Shown here: positions 19,400 through 29,040 of the stretch, piece after piece
How positions within the stretch are numbered: position 1 is the stretch's first letter
How the letters are laid out: each line of letters begins with the position of its first letter
Assembly (NCBI GenBank): GCA_951394045.1
Contig: OX595991.1
Location: 2,790,001-2,854,000 of the forward strand
Length of the DNA stretch: 64,000 bases
Source of the DNA: Nitzschia sp. DOCU1
Taxonomy: Eukaryota > Bacillariophyta > Bacillariophyceae > Bacillariales > Bacillariaceae
Reading direction: 5' to 3'
Translations under genes and position numbers: made by a program
Notes under the pieces: generated by a model
What the model was told of the DNA's origin: nothing
Database searches by the model: none
What the model saw: only the letters and a program-made list of their open reading frames with translations

Positions 19400-20610
19400 A
19401 AATACCAATATTCATTGTTTCCAATCCATAAAGTCGTTGATGCGATTCTCTCCCAATACCGCTATATTCGTTGTTTCCAATCCATCAAGTCGTTGTTGAT
19501 GTGGAAACAATTTGAAGAGGAAACTCTACACTAAAACGGGTGGAAATGTGCCGGTACTGAAATCCCATGATGACGTCATGTTGATAAGATATCTATATGA
19601 GCAGCAAAGCCTGCCATGATAGACGATAAAACAGACTACTTATTCTTTCTCAATACCGCTATATTTGTTGTTTCCAATCCATCGAGTCATTGATGCGGAA
19701 ATTGTTTGAAGCGGAAACTCTACACTAAAACGGGTGGAAATGTGCCGGTACGGAAATCCCACCATGACGTCATGTTGATAAGATATCCATATGAGCAGCA
19801 AAGCCTGCCATGATAGACGATAAAACAGCCTACTTATTCTCTCTCAATACCGCTATATTCGTTGTTTCCAATCCATCGAGTCGTTGATGCGGAAATTGTT
19901 TGAAGCGGAAACTCTACGCTAAAATGGGTGGAAATGTGCCGGTACTGAAATCCCATGATGACGTCATGTTGATAAGATATCCATATGAGCAGCAAAGGCT
20001 GCCATGATAGACGATAAAAAAGCCTACTTATTCTCTCTCAATACCGCTATATTCATTGTTTCCAATCCATCGAGTGGTTGATGCGGAAATTGTTTGAAGC
20101 GGAAACTCTACCAGATGTAAGCATTATACATAGCCAATAACTTGGCTTGAAAATAAGTTATTTGATAAACTCTTCATCCGATAAGTTACTTTGATAGTAT
20201 GGTGTTGCCGGCACGAAGTTCTAATTTATTTAGCATTCTCTATCATGTCGTTATTTATGAAGATTCGGTAAGATTTCCTGCTTATATCTTTCCGTAAACT
20301 AAGGTAGGCTAAAATGGGGGGAAATGTGCCAGTACTGAAATCCCGCAATGACGTCATGTTGATAAGATATCCATATGAGCGGCAACGCCTGCCATGATAG
20401 ATGATAAAATAGCCTACTTATTCTCTCTCGATACCGCTATATTTGTTGTTTCCAATCCATCGAGTCGTTGTTGATGCGGAAACAATTTGATATCCATATG
20501 AGCGGCAATGCCTTGCATGATAGATGATAAAACAACCAGTTTATTCTCTCTTAAATATAATGCCAATTCATTCTTACGATGGAGTCCATCCAGTCAGTTT
20601 GCCCTGACAC
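19400..20610 (+). repeat. 194-bp tandem array, about six units, each with a TGACGTCA palindrome
   Basis: The anchor TTGATAAGAT(AT) occurs at 19,581, 19,775, 19,969 and 20,359, giving spacings of 194, 194 and 390 bp. A typical unit runs CTCAATACCGCTATATTCG, TTGTTTCCAATCCATCGAGT, GCGGAAATTGTTTGAAGCGG, AAACTCTAC(A/G)CTAAAACGGG, AAATCCCATGATGACGTCAT, GATATCCATATGAGC. Units are more than 90 percent alike. The palindrome is replaced by one-base variants in some units (CACCATGACGTCATG, CGCAATGACGTCATG). A partial unit opens the array near 19,400 and another closes it near 20,610. No coding frame runs through it. Confidence 0.85.
20112..20307. other. 196-bp unrelated insert inside one array unit
   Basis: A unit is interrupted between AAACTCTAC (ending 20,111) and GCTAAAATGGG (from 20,308), which are contiguous in the other units. 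The inserted 196 bases are AT-rich and unlike the repeat. I see no clear terminal inverted repeat or target duplication. It could be a small non-autonomous element or the product of a recombination event. Confidence 0.6.
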
Positions 20611-20748
20611 GTGACTCATTCTACTCCCCCAGTTTGGTAAAATTACTCTCTTAGATGATATAATGGCCATCTTATGCGTTCATACTACAGTTTTATTTTC
20701 CTCGTTCACTATCTTATTCCATTATTACAGGCATTTAACCTGTTTCCT

Positions 20749-22276
20749 CTAGTCACCATCATCATCATCATCATTATCATCATCACTACTATTGGCAACA
20801 GCAATGGTGGGCATCTGTACTTTGTAGTTCTCATAGAACTCTTTCAATTTCCCTTTGATATACTTCTGATCAGTGAGTGGCAAAGGTTCAGTCCCTTGCA
20901 CAATTTCTAAAGCAGCCAGCATATTGTTGGATGGAAACACCTTCAAAAGCTTCCTATGAAAGCCCTGGATGGAGAACTTTCAATACCTTTCTGCCTTCTC
21001 TCCAGTGAAATTGCTGACTTTGGCTCCATTCAAGGGAAACTTGTCATGATGGTAGCCTTCCTTCTTGTTGCCCCAGGGACACACTGGCAACTCACGATAC
21101 TTCGACAGAAAAAACAATTGATCAGGACCACTGTATACTTTCCCTTCTTGCTCTACCATGCCATCCAAACGTAGATTACGAGGTGACCCATAATGCCCTG
21201 AATGGAGGATGTCTCCAGAACCAGCATAAAACCGCCGAAGTCAATGTTGTAGATGCCTTCTTTCAAGAGTGCTTGCTGTCATCACTCTCTAAAACACCAA
21301 GCCACATACCCTCTTTCTCCAAAGGCATGTGCAACATGTAACCTAGATCTTTTTTATTTTTCACTGAACGAACAAGAACTGAGTTAGTATTTGCCTCAGC
21401 AATTTCCCACTTCAAACCAGCCTGTGATGTACCTAACTCTACCTCATCACGTTGGAAACCGCCTGAATTAGAGCACCCGCTAAATCAACATGAAGGTCTT
21501 GATGGGAAGGTTCTGCAGTTTGAAACAAACCAAACCTGATACTCCCCTTGATGTTGCTTTTACTTTCTCCAAGATAGATGACCAAAGAATTGCACAGAAG
21601 TTTCTCCAAATCATCCAAAGCATAGAACAAACTGTTGCTCACAATTGGACTGTTCCTCCTTGGGTTTTTTGCAGTTCAAACATTGGTAGGATCCCCCCTT
21701 GGTGTAAAATACTTTACCACTGCTCCTTTCAGCTTCCTCGGTCTTCTCCTCTTTGTCCTGGCTCTTAATGATGCTTCCAAAATGTAGGGTCTTCACAAAG
21801 CTCTCCTCCTTCAAGTACAACACCGAACAACCCACAATAGCCCCAGGTAGTTCACCAACGAAATGACTTGGAAGCTTTCCTCTAGTTGCGGTTGCTGGCT
21901 GAGTGAAACTTTGGAATAGTCCCCAGCTTCAAAAGTGCTCCTCTCTTCAACTCTTCCTCTTCTCTCTTTTGCTCGTCTTCTTTTGACAAAGAACCTTTCT
22001 TCTTCCTCTTGCCCTCTCTCTTTTTCTTATGCTTCTCCATCTCCGTCTCTCGTGATTCTCCAACAGCCTGTCTCTCGTCACTTTATGTCTATCCAGTCTA
22101 TCCACGTATACACAACTGGAACAACAACACCAGCAGCATCGATGGGCTCAGCCCCTTCATTGTTGTCTTTCAGATTGCCTCTCCCCGGCGGCTTCTTCCC
22201 CACGAAGAGGTGCTTTAGCAGCTGTCTTCCCAGCTTTGTTAGGCGGAGACTTTGCAGGTTTGCTTGGCCTAGCCAT
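20749..22276 (-). pseudogene. Decayed gene with a Lys-rich N-terminus, family uncertain
   Basis: Several minus-strand frames line up in order as one broken gene. The putative start at 22,276 begins M-A-R-P-S-K-P-A-K-S-P-P-N-K, a basic tail. After a break come E-M-E-K-H-K-K-K-R-E-G-K-R-K-K-K (near 22,020), then segments with C-x2-C (Y-Q-C-L-N-C-K-K, near 21,670), H-Q-D-L-H-V-D-L (near 21,490), G-I-Y-N-I-D-F-G-G-F-M-L-V-L (near 21,235), and a C-terminal part ending in a poly-Asp run encoded by a (CAT)n tract at 20,757-20,790. At least four frame changes or stops separate them. The H-x-D followed by a hydrophobic barrel-like strand is reminiscent of 2-oxoglutarate oxygenase-like folds, but this is weak. 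Confidence 0.45.
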
Positions 22277-23436
22277 GGTCAACGATGTAATATCTCTCCA
22301 ATGCTGCCACCTTCTACACTTGTGTTCCCTTAAAATGGCGGCAACTCGGCTGGACATCTTGGCGACTCGCTTCGACATACATAGGACAATACTTATATAT
22401 ATGTTATCTAAAATGATCAATTAAATGTATGCATACATCAATGAATATTAATATAATCCCTCATCAAACTCTTCTGCAGTCCCCACCATGTAGCTTTATC
22501 CTGATTGTGGAACATATATAATACGCTCGCTGTATTTGATATTTAGAGAGCAGCCGTTTCTGCTATTCAGACACTACCTTTAGCAAATAAAACGATCGTA
22601 TTAGCGTAGTCCTGTTATTCGAGCAAGCCTCAAACCAGAGCCAAGCAACGTCAGGCCACCTCGCATTCATGTCATCGAAATTCGGCTGGCTCCCGATCAC
22701 TTTCAACATGCAAATCCTCCTCCCTCTGTCATCCATTTGCAATCTTCCAATACATCAATCCTTTCATATGTACACACTCTGTCGATCTGTCATTGTTTCT
22801 TTCCTCAATCTTCCATCACATTTGTCTGCAGTTAAGCTCAAACGATTTTCCATTTTTTTCTTCTCTTCTGTCCCAAACACCCCTTCGACAAAATTAGCAT
22901 ATTTCCTACAACTGTACATTCGGCACCCAAAACTTCACCAGGTAACTACTTTCGGCAGACCAGAACCATGGCAATCAACTGCACATTCAACTGAAGCTGC
23001 TGCAATGGGCTACATGACATCGACACTTGCATCCCCGAAACACCATCCTGCATCGAGTAATCGTCGATTCCAATTGCACTACTCTCTTGCCTAAGTAATG
23101 CCTAAGTAATTCCTGACAACTTTTTTTTTTGCTTTTGAAGTCGATTTCACTTCGTAATGATCTATTCCATCAAATTTGGTCGGCTGTGCGCTAAGTGGGT
23201 CCCTCCCCACACGCGCGTAGATGCGCTGCCAAAACTAAACCCGGATTGAAGGGGCGATTGACGAGATAAATTCCTAGTAGGAACACTAAAACATATGCCT
23301 AGCTACGTCATCGATTGGACATGCGACATGTCATCAAAACGAGTTGGCAAGCTAGGGCATGATGGATCTTCGGCGCAGAGATTCACCACCATATGGCGAA
23401 ACGGAATAACTCAACAACTCCGTTGCAAGCCAGATT
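22277..23436. other. Gene-poor stretch
   Basis: No gene is recognised. A TATATAA at about 22,506 followed 80 bases later by AAATAAAACG resembles the promoter and polyadenylation order of an LTR, but I could not find matching ends or a second LTR. Short frames here lack domains. Confidence 0.3.
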
Positions 23437-24780
23437 GTGTTTCGGAAGGTGAAGGGCCGCCCCGACGTGGAATGTTCCCCTTTTCAAGTCGACTACTACT
23501 GGCAACGGTGGCTTTATTACGAGTTGCTAGGTCTTGCACGTCCCTCACAACCCACTGTATCATGGGACGCCAAGAGCATTCGAAATGCCCGCATTCCGAC
23601 AATCAACTGGTTGGCAGAATTAACAATAATAATGCGACAGACAGCGCTGCCATTGCCAAGGAGGAAGAAGCCATGGATCGATTTTCACAAATATCACAAG
23701 CTTACAAGGTATTGAGTAAGGGCTGGAAACGGAAAGAATATCGAGAGGAAGCAGCTGCTGCAGCTGTGCATCATCGACCACACTGGTCGAAACTCTTTTG
23801 CAACTTGCGAGATCCCTTGCGGGTATTTGAAGAATTCTTGTTTGGTAATGAAGACGACGACGACGAGCAAGACGAATACTCGTGGTTTTTTGACATGCCG
23901 CCTTGAATCAGTGAGCCAATTCGAATTACCAAACATCAAGATGAATTTAGGGATGCAATGAAGTCATTGTCCGCTTATCACAAACCAAAGAGTACGATGT
24001 GGATGCCAGTGGACGATATTATTATCGGAACGTTTCTCAGGACTTGAACCGGCGCATAGATCCATACGGGAGGTGCAGCGCTTCAGTCGATTACTCGTCC
24101 GTATTTGCAAGAAGAAGGCAGTCATAGCGCCAATCAGCCACATCAACAAGAAGAACTTTCTGTCAATCTCTACTCTTTCCAGGAGATGTCGTGACGCCTA
24201 AATTGGCTCTATTAGTATCTCCCAATCGTCGATACTATGCTGGCCTGTCTCAAGATTGCGAGCTCATTATGACCGACCATGCCTTTGGAGAAGATACGGT
24301 GGTATGGACGAGATCGGATTCTCAGTTTGCATCCGGAGGCCAGTCACCGCACAGCAAGAGTACTGTTTTACAACACTGTGATCCCCTCATTTATTGGTGG
24401 CACTAAGACGACCCGAAATGCCGCACCACATTTTATGGTACGGTGATGTTGCCGGCGAAGACGACGATGGCAATGGAGACACGTTTGAGCCCAGTGGCTC
24501 TGGCTCATCATCATTTGCCTATTATTCTTCGGCACTGACGTATTTGGCACAAATGGGGAACGATGGCTCTTCGGTAGTCTACAAGGTCGGGTCTTCATAG
24601 CCGCAGTTGCAAGAATTGCCCCTGTCGACTCGGGCCTGGTTTGCCACTCGGCACAAATAACGGAAGTGATAGTACTAGATTGCCTTCTGGTGACGAACTT
24701 GCTTTCCATTACGTAACTTGTGTGCTAGACGATGGACGCATTGCAATTCCACGCATCCCCGCTTATACACCCGATTGTTA
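23437..24780 (+). pseudogene. Decayed gene with J-domain-like and bulb-lectin-like parts
   Basis: Frame 1 (about 23,506-23,570) reads L-Y-Y-E-L-L-G-L-A-R-P-S-Q-P-T, the start of a DnaJ J domain. The next frame reads H-S-D-N (in place of the H-P-D loop) and then AMDRFSQISQAYKVLSKGWK, matching helix III and beyond of a J domain, and ends with D-E-Y-S-W-F-F-D-M-P-P* at 23,906. Further downstream GDVVTPKLALLVSPNRRYYA and L-S-Q-D-C-E-L-I-M-T (about 24,185-24,270) look like a bulb-type (B-) lectin repeat, as does Y-L-A-Q-M-G-N-D-G-S-S-V-V-Y-K-V (about 24,540-24,590). At least three frame changes and stops separate the pieces. I read it as a relic of one or two genes on this strand. Confidence 0.5.
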
Positions 24781-26080
24781 GTATTGAGAGCACTGCACAA
24801 CACTGACTTTTTCATAGAATACCGTAGTGCGGCCATTATTCGACAATTGCTCGCTCTGTAGTTGATTTCATGACTTGAATTTTTTACAGTAAATTACAAT
24901 AGCGTTAGAGTCTATGCTGTCAAAGCCGCTTCGTCTACAATGGTCCGCAAGGTAGTTATTCGTAGAGGCCTCTTCGGCCGTGTTGTTATCACGTGACCAC
25001 ATTAGCGGTCGATGTTGTCGAATATTCCATTCGAATGGTTCGAACTTCAAGTCGACGAACCGAATACTCATGTCGTTGGCAATGTCCGATCGGGCTTCAA
25101 CTTTGGCGGAAATTTGGAATATGAATCTGGGACTCCGCCATGACTCGTCAAATTCTCGTCATCGAAGAGGCGGAAAAATGGGAGCGGGAGACGGCAAATT
25201 GAAAAGGAAATATCATTTCTGGGACTCCATATTGCCTTCCTTTTGTTCTTTGAATTTTTTCCTTTCCTTTTTCCCCTTTCTTCTTTATAAAATCTTATTA
25301 GCTACCTACGTGACCGGACATAAGCAGATCACGGATTGTGTCCCGTAAAGTTGGGAGAATCTCACACGACATACAGCAATACTGCCTTCGGGGATAAACC
25401 CACTGCGGCTCCATTAATTGGAGAATGCCAAGCCCTATCGAGGAAACCACGACCCGAGCAGCCATAAATATTGCTGGCTGGTATGATGTGGCTGTAGCAA
25501 GGAGTATACTGCTGTCCTTCTTGCTACCATCCAATAAGAAAGACAACGAACGGTTGGCAGCTTGAAAGAAAAAGAAATTGTAGACTTTGCAAACTAATAG
25601 TAGAATCTATCGCACTAGTACTAGGTACTAAAATTTAGAGTTAAAGCGGGGCTCTGCTAGCAGAAGAGACTTGATGAATAGAGTTCTTCTTTCATTGTTG
25701 ACTGCTCTCGTGTCGCCCATTCAACTTTATCAGGAGCAAGAATGTACAACAAAGTACTTTACTACAGTGTACAGAATAGAGTGAACAGTACTATACCTGC
25801 CAGAAAATAGCTACAGTAGATAGCTAGAGAACGGTATGTAGTTGGCCATCCAGCTGATCAACACTCAGATTTTGCGCCGACTCCTCGCTTTTTTAGTGGC
25901 AACGTCGTTCGACTGGCTCCGAACGACCAATGCAATGCAAACGCTTCCGACATAGACGATCGTTTGTTACACGGGATTGCGTGTGGAATTTTGTGTGGAG
26001 TAAGGCCCAAAATTCCACCCGTGGTATTTTTTGTACCAAAATTCCATTTTCCCGTATGTAGAAATAGTTAGTCGACTCTC
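24781..26080. other. Gene-poor stretch with possible further coding remnants
   Basis: A plus-strand frame at about 25,012-25,143 (M-L-S-N-I-P-F-E-W-F-E-L-Q-V-D-E to G-T-P-P*) looks coding-like and may be the tail of the relic upstream. A minus-strand frame at 25,298-25,546 has unremarkable composition. Neither is recognised. The remainder, including the 3' flank of GT92 copy D, holds nothing I can name. Confidence 0.3.
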
Positions 26081-27595
26081 TCAATATCTTATCGCCTGTA
26101 TGTGCTGTAGGGTCCTCGTGGCAGATACATTCACAACCAGTTTGCTTTCTCGTCTTGCTGCCTTGTATTCCAAAAAGCCATCGAAGTGGTCTACCGGCTC
26201 TGAAAACTTACTAATAGCCTTGCCCCTCCAAACGCGGTACGAGTTTGGAGATCCTGGCATCACACTTCGAAAGTGTGCCAAGTAGCCTTCTTTTTGAATC
26301 CCGGGTATCTTTGGTTTGGTCAAGTTGGACGTCAGGAAAGCATGATGAGTGTGGTAGAGCCAGATGCGATCCGCAAGGAAGATCTGTTTCGGTCCACTTG
26401 TACGCCCCGTTGTGATGCATTTTTTGTTCAATTCGCTTGCTCCCTCGAAGACGGGATCGCCGTTACAATAGGTCATGACGCGAGAAGGCCACTTAACCCC
26501 ATCAATGTCTGGTGGTGGATCCGTTCCAAGATTTTCCTTTGTTATTTCCAACACTGTCTTTTTTCTGTTGGTTGGCACAAAATACTCGTCAATGTCCATA
26601 TTGGCAAAGTATTTAGTAGTGAACCCAAAGCGATGCAGTGCTGCTATTGAAGCACCACCTTGCGTATGACAGGTTTGGTACCTTCTGGAACTGTATTTAG
26701 CAGATTCGTTCATTGGATTCCATAGTCGCGTTACCAAGCCCGAGTCTATATAGGGCTGCAAAATGGTTTCGATCGGTCCGTGATCCTGGTGGTCATTGTC
26801 CACTATCACAAAGTGATCGAAGCCTTGATAATGATGATACTCAATCCAATCAGGGATACGATGATTCCCGCTTAGCGGGCGGCGTCCCTGGACGTATTGG
26901 TACGTAGAGCGGATCCGAGTATGGGCAATCATCTTGAATTGATTCGCCTCCAAATTGGCGGGGTGGCAAATGGCAATGTCGGATATTTGGGGAGCCTCTG
27001 AGATGTTTCGGGCTGTTTGGCTGGGATCCTCCACATCATACAAAGCATACAAATCGACTTTCAAAGCTGTCGTTTTCTGACCACGCACAATCAAATGCCG
27101 ATATTCCATGGGTATCTGGCAATGGATTAGAAACGTCATTAAATTATCCTGCTCCGCATTTCCTTTGCCGTAGATGGGGTGGGCCGGGTCTGACATGACT
27201 GGCGTAGTTCCCTGGAACATACAAAGGAATTGGTGCGTCCTCCCCGATGTCTCGTTTGCGAAAAAGTAGTCGGCATCCTTGAATTGTGGATCGATTGTTC
27301 CACGGTGCATGCCGACAAAGACTGCGTACTCTCCAGTGTTGGATGCAAAGGCATCGTACAGCCAAGGTAAACCAGAGTGGCGCTCAGGGTACGGATAAGC
27401 TCGGAAGCCACAGGGATATTGCTGCGACGAAGGAGTCTTCGAAGTGGATATTCTTCCTTGGATGTTCCACAGTACCGGGTCTTCCACTTCGGTTGAATAT
27501 TGGGGTGGGACCACCGATAATTGAAGAGTGTGGAGGATAATGACGCAACTTAGTATCAAGGTGGTCAGCAAAACAATGAGGATCCTTCCCGACAT
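26081..27595 (-). CDS. GT92-family glycosyltransferase, copy D
   Basis: 504 residues from an ATG. The signal anchor is at about 4-26 (I-L-I-V-L-L-T-T-L-I-L-S-C-V-I-I-L). GT92 motifs are intact: W-I-E-Y-H-H-Y-Q-G-F-D-H-F-V-I-V-D-N-D, C-H-T-Q-G-G-A-S-I and N-M-D-I-D-E-Y-F. Its N-terminal half follows copy A (shared A-V-F-V-G-M-H-R-G, Y-F-F-A-N-E-T-S-G-R-T-H-Q-F). Its C-terminal third is nearly identical to copy C (shared L-G-T-D-P-P-P-D-I-D-G, S-Y-R-V-W-R-G-K-A-I-S). It stands apart from A-C, separated by about 10.7 kb of repeats and relics. Predicted type II membrane enzyme of the secretory pathway, acceptor unknown. Confidence 0.87.
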   Translation of the reverse strand: MSGRILIVLLTTLILSCVIILHTLQLSVVPPQYSTEVEDPVLWNIQGRISTSKTPSSQQYPCGFRAYPYPERHSGLPWLYDAFASNTGEYAVFVGMHRGTIDPQFKDADYFFANETSGRTHQFLCMFQGTTPVMSDPAHPIYGKGNAEQDNLMTFLIHCQIPMEYRHLIVRGQKTTALKVDLYALYDVEDPSQTARNISEAPQISDIAICHPANLEANQFKMIAHTRIRSTYQYVQGRRPLSGNHRIPDWIEYHHYQGFDHFVIVDNDHQDHGPIETILQPYIDSGLVTRLWNPMNESAKYSSRRYQTCHTQGGASIAALHRFGFTTKYFANMDIDEYFVPTNRKKTVLEITKENLGTDPPPDIDGVKWPSRVMTYCNGDPVFEGASELNKKCITTGRTSGPKQIFLADRIWLYHTHHAFLTSNLTKPKIPGIQKEGYLAHFRSVMPGSPNSYRVWRGKAISKFSEPVDHFDGFLEYKAARRESKLVVNVSATRTLQHIQAIRY

Positions 27596-28001
27596 TGCAT
27601 TCCTCTAGCTGGGATATACTTTGTCCAGAAGAAGGAGACTAAAGGTGGTTGTTGCTGCGTTGCAATGCGTCTCTTCGGTTTGGTGTTCCCAGCGCCTCGT
27701 CGACAGAGGAGGATACCAGTATTATTTACCAGCGGTACGATACAGAAAATGCCTCCAACAGCGATGTCACGAATCGGACAGGCATATGTTTGCGTGCCAG
27801 CCGTCCCTAAATACTCATGAAGTGCGACATCCGGTACACGTCACATGACACATTTTATCTGCCACCAAAAGCTGTGTTCCGAGATGGCCAAACACACCGC
27901 GAAACATAACAGTCAAACGATACATAGAGTAGATCGACTTTCGTCGACTTGAACGTCGCCGATTTATTCGAGAGTTCATTGGACGGGACCATGGCAATAC
28001 G
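27596..28001. promoter_or_regulatory. Divergent intergenic region
   Basis: About 400 bases between GT92 copy D (minus) and the gene at 28,002 (plus), so it should hold both promoters. No specific element is recognised. Confidence 0.35.
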
Positions 28002-28919
28002 ATGAAATTGACGCGCCCTATATCCTTTGCTGCCACAGCTGTTTCCTCTTCCTCGGCCGCCGTCTCTCCTCGCTCAAACCCCATCGTCAATCGTCTTCCA
28101 TGGCGCCACTTGACGGTGGAATGGAGTCCCAAAGCCGTCAAACTTTACGAGAATCAACCGGAAATCTTTCAAACCACAACTCACTGGGTCTTTCCCGATT
28201 TGCCACAAGTGCTTAAGCCCGATCATCGAAAGTCTTATTTGCAATCGACGCCACCGCATCAACGCATTCAAACGCTGGCAGCCTGTCGGCACGAATCCTA
28301 TAAATCCCTGGTGGAAACAGCCAAACATCGCCTCGAATGGACGCAAGATGATGGTGGCAAGGGAAAGCTGTTGCTGGTGGGTGGCAATGGCAAAACCGCC
28401 GATACTATATCCACCATTGAGGCGGCAAGGATTCTTCGGTCCGAGCTGGGGGAGACTGCCGAGCTATGGGGCGTGGCCGATCCGAATGATCCAGAGAGTG
28501 TCGAAAAAGTCATGGCCAAGACCGAGGCGGGAATTACGGGATTTTTGACTCAACCATTATTGACGTCTATAGCGTGGGAGACGCTGCCCTTGTATCATTC
28601 AGTTTCAGGCGTTACCGTGGTGGCGGGCATGGCGCTGCCTCGTACCGCACAAAATTTACAGTTTTGGCGGCAACTTTTGGACCGACCCCAGTTACTCGAC
28701 AAGGATCCGCTGTTTCAAAGCCATCTAGCCTACTTTTCTCAGCCCTATACTACCTCCATGGCCTGGATTGGACGAGAACTCCAGCAATTTGTCCCATCGG
28801 GGGCTGGTGAAGATAACGATGGGACCACTTGCCATGCCATGGGCATTGATGGAGTTCATTTGATGCCACTCCAGAATACTCGGGATCTAGCGGCAATTCT
28901 TCAGACTCTTTCTCGATGA
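28002..28919 (+). CDS. MTHFR-fold-like protein with an organelle-type leader
   Basis: 305 residues from an ATG. The first ~30 residues are rich in Ser, Ala, Arg and Thr with few acids, suggesting a mitochondrial or plastid leader. The body resembles methylenetetrahydrofolate reductases and related FAD-barrel proteins in outline. L-T-V-E-W-S-P-K-A (about 37-45) sits where these have a strand with the E-F-F/S-P motif. A Val/Gly strand (L-L-L-V-G-G-N) is followed by W-G-V-A-D-P-N-D-P-E-S. Then E-A-G-I-T-G-F-L-T-Q-P-L-L (about 180) parallels the A-G-A-D-F-I-x-T-Q motif, and V-T-V-V-A-G-M-A-L-P follows like the P-I-x-x-G-I-M-P strand. It is shorter and more divergent than folate-pathway MTHFR, so the reaction is uncertain. 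Confidence 0.5.
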   Translation: MKLTRPISFAATAVSSSSAAVSPRSNPIVNRLPWRHLTVEWSPKAVKLYENQPEIFQTTTHWVFPDLPQVLKPDHRKSYLQSTPPHQRIQTLAACRHESYKSLVETAKHRLEWTQDDGGKGKLLLVGGNGKTADTISTIEAARILRSELGETAELWGVADPNDPESVEKVMAKTEAGITGFLTQPLLTSIAWETLPLYHSVSGVTVVAGMALPRTAQNLQFWRQLLDRPQLLDKDPLFQSHLAYFSQPYTTSMAWIGRELQQFVPSGAGEDNDGTTCHAMGIDGVHLMPLQNTRDLAAILQTLSR

Positions 28920-29040
28920 TTCTGTCAATTGCTGTGCCGTTGACTACTAGCTACTGCTACTCGGTTGGTAAACAAGAACTCGTAGGTTCAAAAACGGCAT
29001 TCCAGCAATTTACAAAAACTAGACAAAATGCAAATCTTCT

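Noticed and set aside
20757..20790. (CAT)n tract as a CRISPR or regulatory repeat
   Set aside because: It is a simple trinucleotide run encoding poly-Asp in the minus-strand relic, with no spacers.
22480..22620. Possible LTR: TATATAA then AATAAA 80 bases later
   Set aside because: No matching terminal ends, second LTR, primer-binding site or polymerase fragment was found within the window.
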